The notes: generated by a model from the letters alone, not told the origin. DNA of 64,000 nucleotides from CAWHQZ01 sp963831645 (GCA_963831645.1 CAWHQZ010000017.1:1-64000); one strand, 5' to 3'. Shown: positions 52,386 through 63,835, numbered from the stretch's first letter. Translations and numbers: made by a program.

Positions 52386-52430
52386 TCGCCGCCACGGTCG
52401 CATGCCGGCGCCGCTTCGCAGCGCTCGGCT

Positions 52431-53627
52431 CTATGCCGCCCTCCTGGCCTCGATGCTGCGGTAAGCCGCAGTCTCGAAATCCATGTAGCCGGTGAACGAG
52501 GTGGGATCGCCGAAGGGAAGGATCTGCGTGGCCCAGTAGCCCCCGATGCCGTTCTGCCGGTCGATCCAGTAGAAGAGATTGGCGAGGCCTGCCCAGCCGA
52601 TGGCGCCCGCCGGGCGGCCGGTCGGGGCCTGCTCGTCGTTCACCATGAAGGTGAGCGACCAGGACTTCGACAGGCCGGGGAAGAACTCCGCGTCGTTGGA
52701 CAGCGACGGGATGACGCCAGGCAGCACCCGTATCTTCTTGTCGCCGAGCCCGTTCTTCTCCGCCATGTGCACGGTCTCGGGCTTGAGCACGCGGCCGTTC
52801 TCGCCCGCCCCGTCGTTGAGATACATGCGGATGAACCGGCAATAGTCGCCGACCGTCCCATAGAGCCCATGCCCGCCCATGTCGACTTCCGGCTCCTGCG
52901 GCAGTTCGAAATCGAGCAGAGGTGTGAGCGAGCCATCCGCCTCGCGCTGGTGAACGCGGGCAAGGCGGCGGCGCATCGAGGACGTCATGCTGAAGGCTGT
53001 GTCCTTCATGCCGAGGGGATCGAAGATACGCTCCCTCATGACCTCGCCGAGCCGTTTGCCGCGAACGCCTTCGACGACCTGGCCGCACCAGTCGATGTTG
53101 CTGCCGTATTCCCATTTGTCGCCCGGGTCGAACAGCAGCGGCGTGTTGATGGCTGCCCTGGATGACGTGATGACGCTCGGCTGGCCGTGCTCTTTGGCGA
53201 GCCGGTTGTAGGTCTCGTTGAAGAAATCGTAACCGAAGCCCGCCGTGTGCAGCATCAGCTGGCGGGTGGTGACATCGCGCCTGGGCGGCCGCAACCTGGG
53301 TTTGCCCGCCGCGTCGAAGCCCTCGATCACCTGCAGCTTGCCGATGTCGGGCGCATAATTCTTTGCCGGCGCGTCGAGGTCGAGCTTGCCTTCCTCGACG
53401 CATTGCAGGATCGCGGTGCCGGTGATCGCCTTGGTGGTGGAGAAAATGGCGAATACGCTGTCCGGGGTCATGTCGGCATCCTGGTCGAGCACGCGCTTGC
53501 CGGCCGCGCCTTCATAGATATTGCCCCCCCGATCGGTCAGCATCGCGACGACGCCCGGCACGCGGGCGGTGGAGGTGACGACCTGATTGAGGATGGCGTC
53601 GGCAGCGGACTTCAGGTTCGTAGTCAT
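52431..53627 (-). CDS. Serine hydrolase of the beta-lactamase (class C/PBP) family
   Basis: 398 aa, start MTTNLKSAADAILNQVVTST with a GGAGG-like site (GGAAACC). The catalytic SxxK is Ser63-Thr-Thr-Lys66 (FAIFSTTKAITG), and the YxN element is WEYGSNIDWCG. No signal peptide, so it is a cytoplasmic esterase or carboxypeptidase-like member (EstB type), not a secreted beta-lactamase. It is intact although the neighbours are broken; a decayed duplicate of its middle part lies at 54112-54260. Confidence 0.85.
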   Translation of the reverse strand: MTTNLKSAADAILNQVVTSTARVPGVVAMLTDRGGNIYEGAAGKRVLDQDADMTPDSVFAIFSTTKAITGTAILQCVEEGKLDLDAPAKNYAPDIGKLQVIEGFDAAGKPRLRPPRRDVTTRQLMLHTAGFGYDFFNETYNRLAKEHGQPSVITSSRAAINTPLLFDPGDKWEYGSNIDWCGQVVEGVRGKRLGEVMRERIFDPLGMKDTAFSMTSSMRRRLARVHQREADGSLTPLLDFELPQEPEVDMGGHGLYGTVGDYCRFIRMYLNDGAGENGRVLKPETVHMAEKNGLGDKKIRVLPGVIPSLSNDAEFFPGLSKSWSLTFMVNDEQAPTGRPAGAIGWAGLANLFYWIDRQNGIGGYWATQILPFGDPTSFTGYMDFETAAYRSIEARRAA

Positions 53628-54340
53628 GGTTTCCTCCGTTGGACAGCGCGCAGAAAGTTCTCAGGAACCTTTGCCCGACTGTAATCCATTCACGGCCTCG
53701 CTTGGTGGTATTCCCCTATGGATAGAATCTGTTGCAGGCACGGCAGGATCGGCTGGCCACGTGCCCAGATCATGCGTTTACCCTGGCGCACGGGCGCGGT
53801 TATCCCTTGTAGTTTTCCACTACCTCTCGCGCAGCGCTCGGCGCTGGCGTAGAAGTCCCAGCACCGATCCAGGTCGACATTAATACTTTGGAGCCGTTCA
53901 CGGTAATACTTTGGAGCTGCTCACGGTCTGCATCCGAGAGCGCCCCTTTTGCTGAACAGCAGTCGCTCCTCCGACGTAAGGCGCTGAATATGGTTGAGAA
54001 GGGACTGATCCGCCGATTGTTCGGATATGGGTATCTCCTTTCGCTTCAATTCAGACTGGCTCCGATCATCGCCAGGTTCGTCGACGCACAACTTCTGCTG
54101 CTGCCACGATGATGACCTCGCCGAGCCGTTTGCCGCGAACGCCTTCGACGACCTGGCCATAGGTCGCCCGGATCGAACAGCAGCGGCGTGGTGATGGCTG
54201 CCCTGGTCGACCCGATGACGCTTGCCTGGCAGGCGAGCCGGTTGTAGGTCTCATTGAAGAAAGTTGCGTGCAGCAACCAAAAAGCGCGAAACAACGAAAA
54301 TTCCCATTCGGCGCCGTCGCCACGCGGTTAATTAATTACA
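53628..54340. other. Gene-poor stretch with repeat and gene fragment
   Basis: Contains a 23-bp tandem duplication (taatactttggagc...tcacgg, 53881-53903 and 53904-53926, two mismatches), an unrecognised minus-strand frame (LLNHIQRLTSEERLLFSKRG), and the beta-lactamase-family fragment listed separately. No complete gene was recognised. Confidence 0.5.
54112..54260 (-). pseudogene. Fragment of the beta-lactamase-family gene
   Basis: The DNA from gatgacctcgccgagccgtt to gttgtaggtctcattgaag repeats pieces of 53037-53221 in the same order and strand with internal deletions, for example the loss of the segment encoding KWEYGSNIDWCG. It encodes only FFNETYNRLA, AAITTPLLFDPGD and VVEGVRGKRLGEV. A decayed partial duplicate of the intact neighbour. 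Confidence 0.75.
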
Positions 54341-55553
54341 ATGCGGGTCATCGTCATGGCAATAACAGCGCAACACCCGTCGGCGCCGACCCGGCATGTC
54401 CGGACCGTCGGCTATGTTTTGGTATTGCTGGTTTTGGGATCGCTTCTCGAATTGGGGTCCTATCTCGCGCTCTCCTTCGTCGGCATTCTGCGCAATCTCG
54501 CTTACTTTCCGCCGCAGGTTTCGCAGCCGGAGTTCGAGGAATACATTGCCGCGAGGGACGGCCGGCTGGGATGGCCGACCACACGATGGCTGCTCGAAAA
54601 CACATCGCAGCACGGTGCGAGAACGTCGCCTGCAAATACGCAACGGCGAGCCGAGCAGGCCTGCGTGTCGGTCTACGGCGACTCGTTTGCCTACGGTGCT
54701 GAGGTGTCTGATGGCGATGCGTGGCCAAATCGCCTGGCGGAGCTTCTCGGCTGCCCGGTGCTGAATTTCGGCGTGCCCCGGTTACGGCACGGACCAGGCC
54801 GTGCTCAGGTTCGAAGGGCATTCTGGTGACGGTACTCCCGTCGGGGATACGATTCTCCTGACCGTGCATCCCGACAATTTGAACCGGATCGTCAACCAGT
54901 GGCGGTATTTGCTGTCCGATAGTCCCTTGAGTTTCAAGCCGGTTTTCGCTCGCCGGGAGCGTCGCTTCGAACTCGTGCCGATCGCGGTGAACACATATCC
55001 GGATTTCCGGATGCTGGCGGAGACACCGTCCCGGATCTTGGACGGCGAATTTTTCGCCCCGACGCAGCCCCACCTGAAATCGAAGGTGCGCGGCGGGTTT
55101 CCCTACACTGCCGCACTCCTCCGGGTCTCGTGGCGCATCGTCAGCTCAATCGACTTCCGGCGCGCCGGCAGCCCGGTCCGGCATTTGAACTTTCCTGTCT
55201 GGTACGACAACTCCCGCGGGCCGGACGAGGTCAAGCTTGCTACGCTCAAGTATGTTGTCGAGCGCTTCTCCTCCGATTGCAGCTCCCTCAAGAAGCGATG
55301 TGCCGTCCTGCTGATTCCCGATCCTGAACTGCTCTACATGTGGGAAACCTCGGGGGCTCATGAGCTGCAGGCGCTGCGTGCCTGGGTGCCGGCAGCCACG
55401 GAAGTCGTCGATCTCACCCCCATCCTCTACAAGGCGTTCGGGGAAAAGTACTGCGACTATCTCACGCGGCCGGCTGAGTGCGCGGGCCACTTCTCTCCTC
55501 CGGGAAATGAAGCGGTGGCTCGCGCCGTGCGCGATGCATTGAAAGCCGAATGA
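54341..55553 (+). pseudogene. SGNH/GDSL-like membrane-anchored hydrolase, one frameshift
   Basis: N-terminal membrane helix (VGYVLVLLVLGSLLELGSYL) then block I with the nucleophile motif VSVYGDSFAYGAEVSDGDAW. The frame shifts by one extra C near 54780 (GVPGYGTDQAVLRFEGH when repaired) and continues to the end, including DTILLTVHPDNLNRIVNQWR and the block V-like end GHFSPPGNEAVARA (His). Joined length about 400 aa. It resembles SGNH proteins linked to polysaccharide modification; the role is not certain. Confidence 0.65.
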
Positions 55554-55605
55554 TCACGGCAGCGGCAATGCCAATCGATCACGTCCCTGAGCGGCATGCT
55601 CGATC

Positions 55606-55690
55606 CACGGCATCGCGCATGAGCGCGAGGTCGGTTGTCTGCGTGGGGATGATTCTCAATTCTTGTCCAGGCAGGACGCCCGGCGGGACC
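55606..55690 (-). pseudogene. GNAT acetyltransferase N-terminal remnant
   Basis: The minus strand reads GQELRIIPTQTTDLALMRDA, which parallels residues 8-27 of the acetyltransferase at 25879-26397 (EQELQIMAIQATDLALLRDA), and the DNA resembles 26320-26385. The rest of the gene is absent; LysE begins beyond. Confidence 0.6.
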
Positions 55691-55702
55691 CCGGCGGGAA
55701 AG

Positions 55703-56314
55703 TCAGCGATCGGCGAACGCCAGCTTGGCGCCGAGCGCAACGAACGCGGCTGCGAGGGTGCGGCGAAGCCACGTCAGAACCCGCGGGCGCGAGATCACCT
55801 GGTCGCGGACCGACGCCGCGAATAACCCATAGGCTGCGAAGACAACGAACGTCATGAGCATGAAGACGGCGCTCAGGACGAGCATGCGCGCGAGCGGATT
55901 CGGATCGTCCGCGGTCACGAACTGCGGCAGAAAAGCCAGAAAGAAGATCGACAGCTTCGGATTCAGGATGTTGATCAGGATGGCCGTAACGGTCACCTTC
56001 GCTGCCGAACGGGCAGAGACATGGCGCTCCACCCGCAAGGCGCCGCGCTCTCGCAGCGTGCTCCAGGCCATGTACAGGAGATAGACGATGCCGAGGTATT
56101 TGAGGGTCTGGAAGGCGAGGGCGCTGGTGTGCAGCAGCGCCGCCAGTCCCAGGATTGCAGCCGCCATGTGTGGGACAATGCCAAGCGTGCAGCCGAACGC
56201 TGCCACAAAGCTCGCCCGTGTTCCGTGCGCGAGGCCGGCCGCCAGGGTGTAGAGAACACCTGTGCCGGGCGAGACGATGACGATGAGCGACGTGACGAGG
56301 AACTCAACGCTCAC
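55703..56314 (-). CDS. LysE/RhtB-family amino acid exporter
   Basis: 203 aa, six membrane helices. Family signature at the N-terminus: TSLIVIVSPGTGVLYTLAAG and GLAHGTRASFVAAFGCTLGI, then NPKLSIFFLAFLPQFV in the middle. It exports an amino acid or derivative by proton exchange; the substrate is unknown. Intact, with ATG 56314 preceded by GGTGAG. The next gene upstream on the same strand, a 70-aa hypothetical, is 27 bp away. Confidence 0.85.
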   Translation of the reverse strand: MSVEFLVTSLIVIVSPGTGVLYTLAAGLAHGTRASFVAAFGCTLGIVPHMAAAILGLAALLHTSALAFQTLKYLGIVYLLYMAWSTLRERGALRVERHVSARSAAKVTVTAILINILNPKLSIFFLAFLPQFVTADDPNPLARMLVLSAVFMLMTFVVFAAYGLFAASVRDQVISRPRVLTWLRRTLAAAFVALGAKLAFADR

Positions 56315-56341
56315 CCCAGCGCCTCCGATCCCCGGCTCGCG

Positions 56342-56554
56342 CTAGCCGCCCAGCGACAGACCGATCCTGTCCAGGGCTTCAGCTGCAAGCTCTCGCTTGC
56401 CAGGCGTGGCAAGCAGATCATTGAGGCCGCAGACGGTCGCGTGCAGCTCCTTGCGTGACAACATGTCGGAAATTCTCGCACCCAGTTCGCGCTGCGGCAG
56501 ATTCAAGATCCCGTTGGCTGCCGCAACCGCATGCTCCAGCGATGACTCGTACAT
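56342..56554 (-). CDS. Small hypothetical helical protein
   Basis: 70 aa: MYESSLEHAVAAANGILNLP, QRELGARISDMLSRKELHAT, ending in DRIGLSLGG. Predicted helical, no signal peptide, no recognised family name. GGGAGAGG lies just upstream of the ATG. Probably co-transcribed with lysE. Confidence 0.65.
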   Translation of the reverse strand: MYESSLEHAVAAANGILNLPQRELGARISDMLSRKELHATVCGLNDLLATPGKRELAAEALDRIGLSLGG

Positions 56555-56712
56555 GGCGGCCTCTCCCGTACTTTCTGCCCCGCAAGGTAGGCACAAAACG
56601 GCTTGGGCAACAACTCCCGACCGCCTCCTAACACCCGAGCGCGACAAATGGTCTGCAACGGCATTTTTCATTTGCAGCGGGGCAAAATTGGGCGGTTCGC
56701 CGAACCGGCTGT

Positions 56713-57630
56713 TCAGCGCCGCCGCCGGCTCTGGATCAGGGCGATGCCGCCAAGGATCAGGCCCAGGCCATAAAACGCACCCGCCGCCAGCCGCTCGTCG
56801 AGAAACACGGATCCCACGATCACCGCGTATGCCGGTATCAGGTAGTTGATCAGCGCAGCGAAGCTTGCGCCCGCCACCTTGATCAGCTGCAGGTAGAGGA
56901 CGGTGGCGAGTGCGGTCGGAAAGATGCCGAGTACGGCCACCGCCGTCAGGCCCTTGCCGCTGGCCTGGGCAAGTCCGGCGGGCTCGATCGCCAGGGCGAG
57001 GGCAAGACCCGCGGCGCCGGCGATCAGAAGGGCGGCCGTCGCCATCTCGAGCGCGCCCGCCGCTACCGCGCGGCGGCTGACGATGCTGGAAGCGGCATAA
57101 CACAGGGAAGCGCCGGTCACGGCGATTTCACCCCAGAAGGCGATGCCTTTGACCTCGAGCCCGAGCAGACGTTGTGGGCTGATCACGACCACGACCCCGG
57201 CAAACCCGCAGAGAAAGCCGGCAGCCTTGCGCGCCGTCAAACGCTCATCCGCCAGAAAGAAATGCGCAAGTGCTGCGACCGCCAGCGGCATGACCGCCAT
57301 CAGGATGCCGGACAGGCCCGATGGGATGTGCTGAACGCCCCAGGAGATGAGAAAGAAGGGTACGACATTGCCGAATATCGCGACCGCCGCAAAGGCCAGC
57401 CATAGGCTCCTGTCCCGTGGCAGCCCGCGGCGCAGCAGGAACAGGGTGGCGGCGAGCGTCCCCGCGCCGATCACCAGCCTGAGCGCCATCACCCACAGCG
57501 GCGTAACGGTCGCCACCGCCACCTTGATGAGGGCGAACGAGCTTCCCCACAGCACGACGACCGCCGCCAGCAGCAGCCATTTTGATGTGGTAACCGCGAT
57601 TTCGCCATCATTGCCACGTTGCCGACGCAT
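56713..57630 (-). CDS. EamA-family (DMT) transporter
   Basis: 305 aa with ten helices in two EamA repeats: the first begins WLLLAAVVVLWGSSFALIKV, the second IAFWGEIAVTGASLCYAASS. SFFALR-like conserved WG and P positions (IPSGLSGILMAVMPLAVAAL; LINYLIPAYAVIVGSVFLDE) are typical. Such proteins export metabolites or act as amino acid/nucleotide-sugar transporters; the substrate is not assigned. Basic C-terminus SRRRR. Divergent from the sugar ABC operon (105-bp gap). Confidence 0.85.
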   Translation of the reverse strand: MRRQRGNDGEIAVTTSKWLLLAAVVVLWGSSFALIKVAVATVTPLWVMALRLVIGAGTLAATLFLLRRGLPRDRSLWLAFAAVAIFGNVVPFFLISWGVQHIPSGLSGILMAVMPLAVAALAHFFLADERLTARKAAGFLCGFAGVVVVISPQRLLGLEVKGIAFWGEIAVTGASLCYAASSIVSRRAVAAGALEMATAALLIAGAAGLALALAIEPAGLAQASGKGLTAVAVLGIFPTALATVLYLQLIKVAGASFAALINYLIPAYAVIVGSVFLDERLAAGAFYGLGLILGGIALIQSRRRR

Positions 57631-57735
57631 TTTGCTTACAACTGTTGGCGGCTCACGGCTTTATAGTTCTTTGCGAGGCCGTGGGCGCAATGCCCCGATC
57701 ACCCAGATCACCCAGGTCCCAAAGGGAGGAGTTCC

Positions 57736-58767
57736 ATGAAATTGCTTGCTTTCAAATCTGCGCTGCTCGGCGCGGCGGTTCTCGGCTTGGCGGCCGCATC
57801 GCCCGTGCTGGCCGAAGAGCCGATCATCGGCCTTATCACCAAGGATGTCATCAATCCGTTCTTCACCAAAATGAAGGAAGGCGCCCAGGAGAAGGCCAGG
57901 GAGCTGGGCGCCGAGCTGCGTGCCTTTGCCGGCGAGAGCGCCGCCGACAATCAGAGCCAGGTCGATGCGGTCGAAAATCTCGTCGCCGCCGGCGCCAAGG
58001 GCATCCTGCTGACGCCCTCCGACACCAACGCCATGGTCGAGCCCGTCAAGAAGGCGCGCGAGGCGGGCGTTCTGGTGATCGCGCTGGACACTGCCCTCAA
58101 CCCGATCGACGCCGCCGATGCCACCTTCGGCACCGACAATTTCCAGGCCGGCCTGCTGATCGGCCAATGGGCGAAAGCGCAGCTCGGCGACAAGGCGAAG
58201 GACGCCCGCGTCGCTTTCATCGATGAGAACATCAACCAGGCCACGGTGGACGTCCAGCGTGATCAGGGTTTCATGACCGGCTTCGGCATCGACCCCAAGG
58301 ACCCCAACAAGATCGGCGATGAGGACGATGCGCGGATATCGGGCCATGGCCTCGGCAACGGACAGGAGGAGCCATCGCGCACCGCCATGGAAAACCTCCT
58401 GCAGAAGGATCCGAACATCAACGTCGTCTATACGATCAACGAGCCGTCGGCCGCGGGCGCCTTCCAGGCGATCAAGGCCGCCGGCAAGGAGAATGCCGGC
58501 ATTCTCATCGTTTCGGTCGACGGCGGCTGTCCGGGCGTCAAGAACGTCGCGGCGGGCGTCATCGGCGCGACTTCCATGCAGTTCCCGCTGCTGATGGCCT
58601 CGAAGGGCGTCGAGGCGGTGGTGGAGTTCGCCAAGAACGGCAAGAAACCCGAGCCGTCGCCGGGCCTCAAGTTCTTCAACACCGGCGTCAAGCTCATCAC
58701 CGACAAGCCGGTGGAGGGTGTCGAGTCGGTCACCACCGCCGAGGGCCTCAAGCTCTGCTGGGGTTGA
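57736..58767 (+). CDS. Sugar ABC transporter periplasmic binding protein (FrcB/RbsB-like)
   Basis: 343 aa with AGGGAGGAG 8 nt before the ATG. Signal peptide (LLGAAVLGLAAASPVLA), then peripla_BP_4 fold: PIIGLITKDVINPFFTKMKE, GAKGILLTPSDTNAMVEPVK, GVLVIALDTALNPIDAADAT, and SVDGGCPGVKNVAAGVIGAT near the C-terminus. Closest in pattern to FrcB of fructose/ribose/mannose uptake in rhizobia. First gene of a complete three-gene transporter. Confidence 0.9.
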   Translation: MKLLAFKSALLGAAVLGLAAASPVLAEEPIIGLITKDVINPFFTKMKEGAQEKARELGAELRAFAGESAADNQSQVDAVENLVAAGAKGILLTPSDTNAMVEPVKKAREAGVLVIALDTALNPIDAADATFGTDNFQAGLLIGQWAKAQLGDKAKDARVAFIDENINQATVDVQRDQGFMTGFGIDPKDPNKIGDEDDARISGHGLGNGQEEPSRTAMENLLQKDPNINVVYTINEPSAAGAFQAIKAAGKENAGILIVSVDGGCPGVKNVAAGVIGATSMQFPLLMASKGVEAVVEFAKNGKKPEPSPGLKFFNTGVKLITDKPVEGVESVTTAEGLKLCWG

Positions 58768-58859
58768 TGGCCTCCGCTGCTTTCTGAACCTCGAGAGGGC
58801 AGTCTCGCCGGCTGCCCTCTCTTTAACTTCCACTCCGGCGCAAACCCCTATCGGACGCG

Positions 58860-59914
58860 ATGGATACTGCCGAATCAAGGGAACGCGCGCAGCCGGGCCC
58901 GGAGGCTCCAGCCACCTTCGACGAAGAAAAGTTGACCGTCCTCAGGCGGGTGCAACATCTGCTCCACGCCAATCCGACGATGGTGCCGCTGATCGTGCTG
59001 CTGCTCGGCATCCTGGCATTCAGCCTCGTCGTCGGCGAGCGCTTCTACGCGCCCTACAATTTTTCGCTGATCCTGCAGCAGGTGACGATCATCGGCATCG
59101 TCGGCATCGGCCAGACACTCATCGTGCTGACGGCGGGCATCGACCTTTCGGTCGGCGCCATGATGGTCATCGCATCGGTCATCATGGGTCGCGTGGCGGT
59201 CGATTTCGGCCTGCCGACACCCGTCGCGATGGCCTGCGGGTTCCTCGCCGGAACGATTGCCGGAGCGATCAACGGCACGCTGGTGACGCTTTTCCGGTTG
59301 CCTCCTTTCATCGTCACGCTCGGCACCTGGAGCATCTTTCTGGCGATGAATCTCCTGTATTCGGAAAGCAGGACGATCCGCTCCCAGGATGTCGAGGCCG
59401 CCGCACCTTTCCTCCAGTGGCTGGGCACGCCGTTCAACTTCTACGGCGCCCGGCCCACCTACGGCTCCGTGTTCATGATCTCGCTGTTCTTCCTGTTCTG
59501 GTACATCCTCAATCGCACGGCGTTCGGGCGCCACATCCACGCCACCGGCGACGATGAGGACGCAGCACGCCTCGCCGGCATTCGAACCAACCGTATCCTG
59601 TTTGCGGTGTATTCGATCGCCGGCTTCATCTGCGCGCTTGCCGGCTGGGCGCTGATCGGCCGCGTGGGATCGGTGACGCCGCTCGCCGGCGGCACGACCA
59701 ATCTCGACTCGATCACTGCCGTGGTCATCGGCGGCACTAGCCTGTTCGGCGGACGCGGCTCGATCTTCGGCACCCTGATCGGCGCACTGATCGTCGGCAT
59801 GTTCCGCAACGGGCTGGTGCTCGCGGGCGCCGACGTTCTTTGGCAGGAATTCACCATCGGACTTCTCATCATCGTCGCGGTGGCGCTCGACCAGTGGATC
59901 AGGAGGGTTTCGGC

Positions 59915-59918
<4 letters not shown>
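58860..59918 (+). CDS. Sugar ABC transporter permease (FrcC-like)
   Basis: 352 aa with about ten helices; family BPD_transp_2. Recognisable segments: GIGQTLIVLTAGIDLSVGAM (EAA-like/TGGIDLSVG signature), RLPPFIVTLGTWSIFLAMNL, and the late IGGTSLFGGRGSIFGTLIGA typical of RbsC/FrcC. N-terminal cytoplasmic tail of about 35 residues. Its TGA overlaps the GTG of the ATPase gene (GTGA), so the two are translationally coupled. Confidence 0.9.
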
Positions 59919-60706
<788 letters not shown>

Positions 60707-60710
60707 CTTG

Positions 60711-61766
60711 ATGCAGGCGGGACCCGTAGTAGGCATCATCGCCAATCCCGTCTCGGCGCGCGACATCCGTCGGGTCATCGCCAACGCCACCGCGCTCCAG
60801 ATCACCGACCGCGCCAATATCGTCCTGCGTGTGCTCGCCTGCCTCAAGGCCTGCGGCGTCGACCATGTGGTGATGATGCCCGAGAACGGCGGCATCCGGC
60901 ATCACGTGCGCCGCGGCATCGACCGGGCTCGGAGAACCAGGGCGAGCGATGAATTTCCCAAGCTCGTCTATCTCGACATGGCGGGTCACCGGCACGGTCG
61001 GCCGATACCGTGCGCGCCGCCGCGCGATGATGCGCGAGCAGGGCGTGTCGGCCATCGTCGTGCTGGGCGGCGACGGCACCCATCGCGCGGTGGTTGCCGC
61101 CTGCGGCAATGTCCCGATCGCCGGCATCTCGACCGGCACCAACAACGCCTTTCCCGAGCATCGCGAGCCCACGATCACCGGTCTTGCCGTGGGCCTCGCG
61201 GTCATGGACAGGATCCCGCGCCGAGATCGCCTTCCAGGCCGAACAAGCAGCTGGTGGTGCGCGTCAATGGCAGCATGACGGAGATCGCGCTCGTCGATGT
61301 CGCCGTGGTGACCGAGCGCTATGTCGGCGCCCGCGCTCTGTGGCGCACCGAGACCTTCCGCGAGCTTTCGTGACCTTCGCCGACCCGGAAGTGATCGGCA
61401 TGTCGGCGATCGCCGGACTGCTCGAGCCGGTGACGCGGCGCGAGCCAGGTCGGCCTCCAGGTTCAGCTCGGCGCCGGGCGACGAGGCGCCGGATCACGCT
61501 CGATACGCCGATTGCCCCCGGCTATGATGCGCGATATCGGCATCCGCAGGCTGGCGCCGGCTGCCAGCCGGGCAAGTCGCGTCGGCCGGAGATCGCCGCG
61601 GGCTCCATCGCTCTGGACGGCGAACGCGAGCTTTCGTTCTCGCGAGACGCGACATAGTCGATCATGCTCGAGGACGATGCGTTCCGCACCGTGGACGTCA
61701 GTGCCTGCATGCACTACGCTGCGACGCACGGTCTCATGCGTTCGACACCGCGTCGCGACGCTAACC
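60711..61766 (+). pseudogene. acoX: AcoX-like protein (ATP-NAD kinase fold), multiply frameshifted
   Basis: Pieces in several frames: MQAGPVVGIIANPVSARDIR at the start; MREQGVSAIVVLGGDGTHRA (NAD-kinase-like GGDGT motif) and PIAGISTGTNNAFPEHREPT in a second frame; TEIALVDVAVVTERYVGARA in a third; and a C-terminal GSIALDGERELSFSRDAT ended by TAG near 61656, followed by IMLEDDAFRTVDVS. AcoX accompanies acetoin dehydrogenase genes; its function is not established. At least four indels are needed to reconstruct about 350 aa. Confidence 0.75.
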
Positions 61767-61802
61767 CGAAGTCGGACAGTCTTGATGGAAGAACGAGGAA
61801 GC

Positions 61803-62791
61803 CATGGCCAACAATCCGTTTCCGCTTGGACAAGGCCGGATCTGCTCGAGGCCTATCGCACCATGCGCACGATCCGCGAGTTCGAGGAGCGGGTGCACGC
61901 CGAATTCGCCAAGGGCGACATTCCGGGCTTCGTCCATCTCTATGCCGGCGAGGAGGCCGCCGGCACCGGCATCATGATGCATCTGAACGACCAGCGACCG
62001 CATCGCCTCCACCCATCGCGGCCATGGCCACTGCATCGCCAAGGGCGTCGACGTGAAGAGCATGATGGCCGAGATCTACGGCAAGGCCACGGGCTCCTGC
62101 CGCGGCAAGGGCGGCTCGATGCATATCGCCGATCTCTCCAAGGGCATGATGGGCGCCAACGGCATCCTGGGCGCCGGCGCACCGCTCGCCTGCGGCGCGG
62201 CGCTCGCCGCCAAGTATCGCGGCGACGGCGGTGTCGGCATCTCCTTCGTCGGCGACGGCGCCTCCAACCAGGGCATGTTCCTGGAAAGCCTCAATCTCGC
62301 GGCGGTGTGGAATCTGCCGGTCGTCTTCGTCGTCGAGAACAACGGCTATGCGGAATCGACCTCGCGCGACTATGCGGTGGCGGTCGACAGCTATGTCGAT
62401 CGCGCCGCGGGCTTCGGCCTGCCGGGGGTGACCGTCGACGGCACCGATTTCTTCGCCGTCTACGAGGCGGCCGGCGAGATCATCAAGCGGGCGCGCGAAG
62501 GCGGCGGGCCGTCGCTGCTGGAATGCAAGATGATCCGCTTCTTCGGCCATTTCGAGGGCGACCAGCAGACCTATCGCGGCAAGGGCGAGGTCGACGATAT
62601 CCGCGCCAACAAGGACTGCATCAAGATGTTCACCGACCGCGTGCTCGAGGCGGGCGTCGTCAGAAGCCGCCGAGCTCGAGACCATCGACAAGGAAGTGAG
62701 CGAGCTCATCGAGGAGGCGGTGGCATTCGCCAAGGCGGCGCCGCTGCCGTCTGCCGCCGAGCTCATGACCGACGTCTACGTCGCCTACTGA
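61803..62791 (+). pseudogene. acoA: Acetoin dehydrogenase E1 alpha (TPP-dependent), frameshifted
   Basis: Start MANNPF (61803); shifts near 61825 and 61995 lead to MRTIREFEERVHAEFAKGDI, HCIAKGVDVKSMMAEIYGKA, then the TPP motif GDGASNQGMFLESLNLAAVW ... VVENNGYAES (GDG-x~27-NN). A last shift near 62665 precedes VSELIEEAVAFAKAAPLPSA and the stop. This is the E1 alpha subunit of a pyruvate/acetoin dehydrogenase; assignment to acetoin rests on AcoX next to it. The stop is 19 bp before acoB. Confidence 0.8.
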
Positions 62792-62810
62792 TCGCAAGGG
62801 AGAACAGGAC

Positions 62811-63824
62811 ATGGCTCGCAAGATCAGCATGCGTCAGGCGCTCAACGAGGCGCTCGACCAGGAGATGGCGCGCGATCCGACGGTGATCGTGATGGGCGAG
62901 GATATCGTCGGCGGCACCGGCGCGCGCCGGCGAAGCAGGATGCCTGGGGCGGCGTGCTCGGCGTCACCAAGGGCCTGCTACGCCAAGCATCGCGGCCGGC
63001 TGCTCGATACGCCGCTCTCGGAATCGGCCTATATCGGCGCGGCGGTGGGCGCCGCGGCCTGCGGCATGCGCCCGGTCGCCGAACTCATGTTCATCGACTT
63101 CATGGGCGTCTGCTTCGACCAGATCTTCAACCAGGCCGCCAAGTTCAAATACATGTTCGGCGGCAAGGCCGAGACGCCGGTGGTGATCCGCGCCATGGTC
63201 GGCGCCGGCTTCCGCGCCGCCGCCCAGCATTCCCAGATGCTGACGCCGCTCTTCACCCACATTCCCGGGCTGAAGGTCGTCTGCCCGTCGAACGCCTATG
63301 ACGCCAAGGGACTGCTGATCCAGTCGATCCGCGACAACGATCCGGTGATCTTCTGCGAGCACAAGAATCTCTATGGCAACGAGGCCGATGTGCCGGAGGA
63401 GTCCTATACCATCCCCTTCGCCGAGGCGAACGTCGTGCGCGACGGCAAGTGACTGCGACCATCGTGACCTATGGCCTGATGGTTCATCGCGCCATGGATG
63501 CGGCCGACGATCTCGCCAAGAAGGGCGTCGAATGCGAGGTCATCGACCTGCGCACCCTGTCGCCCATCGACTGGGATACGGTGCTCGACAGCGTCGAGAA
63601 CACCGGTCGCTGGTCTGCGTCGATGAGGCGCAATCCGCGCTGCTCGATCGCCTCCGACGTCTCCGCCAAGGTGGCGCAGGACGCCTTCAAGTCCTTGAAG
63701 GCCGGCATCCAGATGGTGACCGCGCCCCATACGCCGGTGCCGTTCTCGCCCGCGCTCGAGGATCTCTACATCCCGACCGCGGCTCAGCATCGCCGAAGCG
63801 GTCGACAGGACGATGGCGAACTGA
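62811..63824 (+). pseudogene. acoB: Acetoin dehydrogenase E1 beta, frameshifted
   Basis: Ribosome site gggagaacaggac then MARKISMRQALNEALDQEMA and VIVMGEDIVGGTG. Shifts near 62930 and 62975 precede the long intact part RLLDTPLSESAYIGAAVGAA, RPVAELMFIDFMGVCFDQIF, PGLKVVCPSNAYDAKGLLIQ; further breaks near 63450, 63610 and 63783 divide the transketolase C-terminal domain (DVTIVTYGLMVHRAMDAADD; CEVIDLRTLSPIDWDTV). The family is pyruvate/acetoin E1 beta. About 337 aa if repaired. Confidence 0.8.
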
Positions 63825-63835
63825 GGCCGAGCCCG

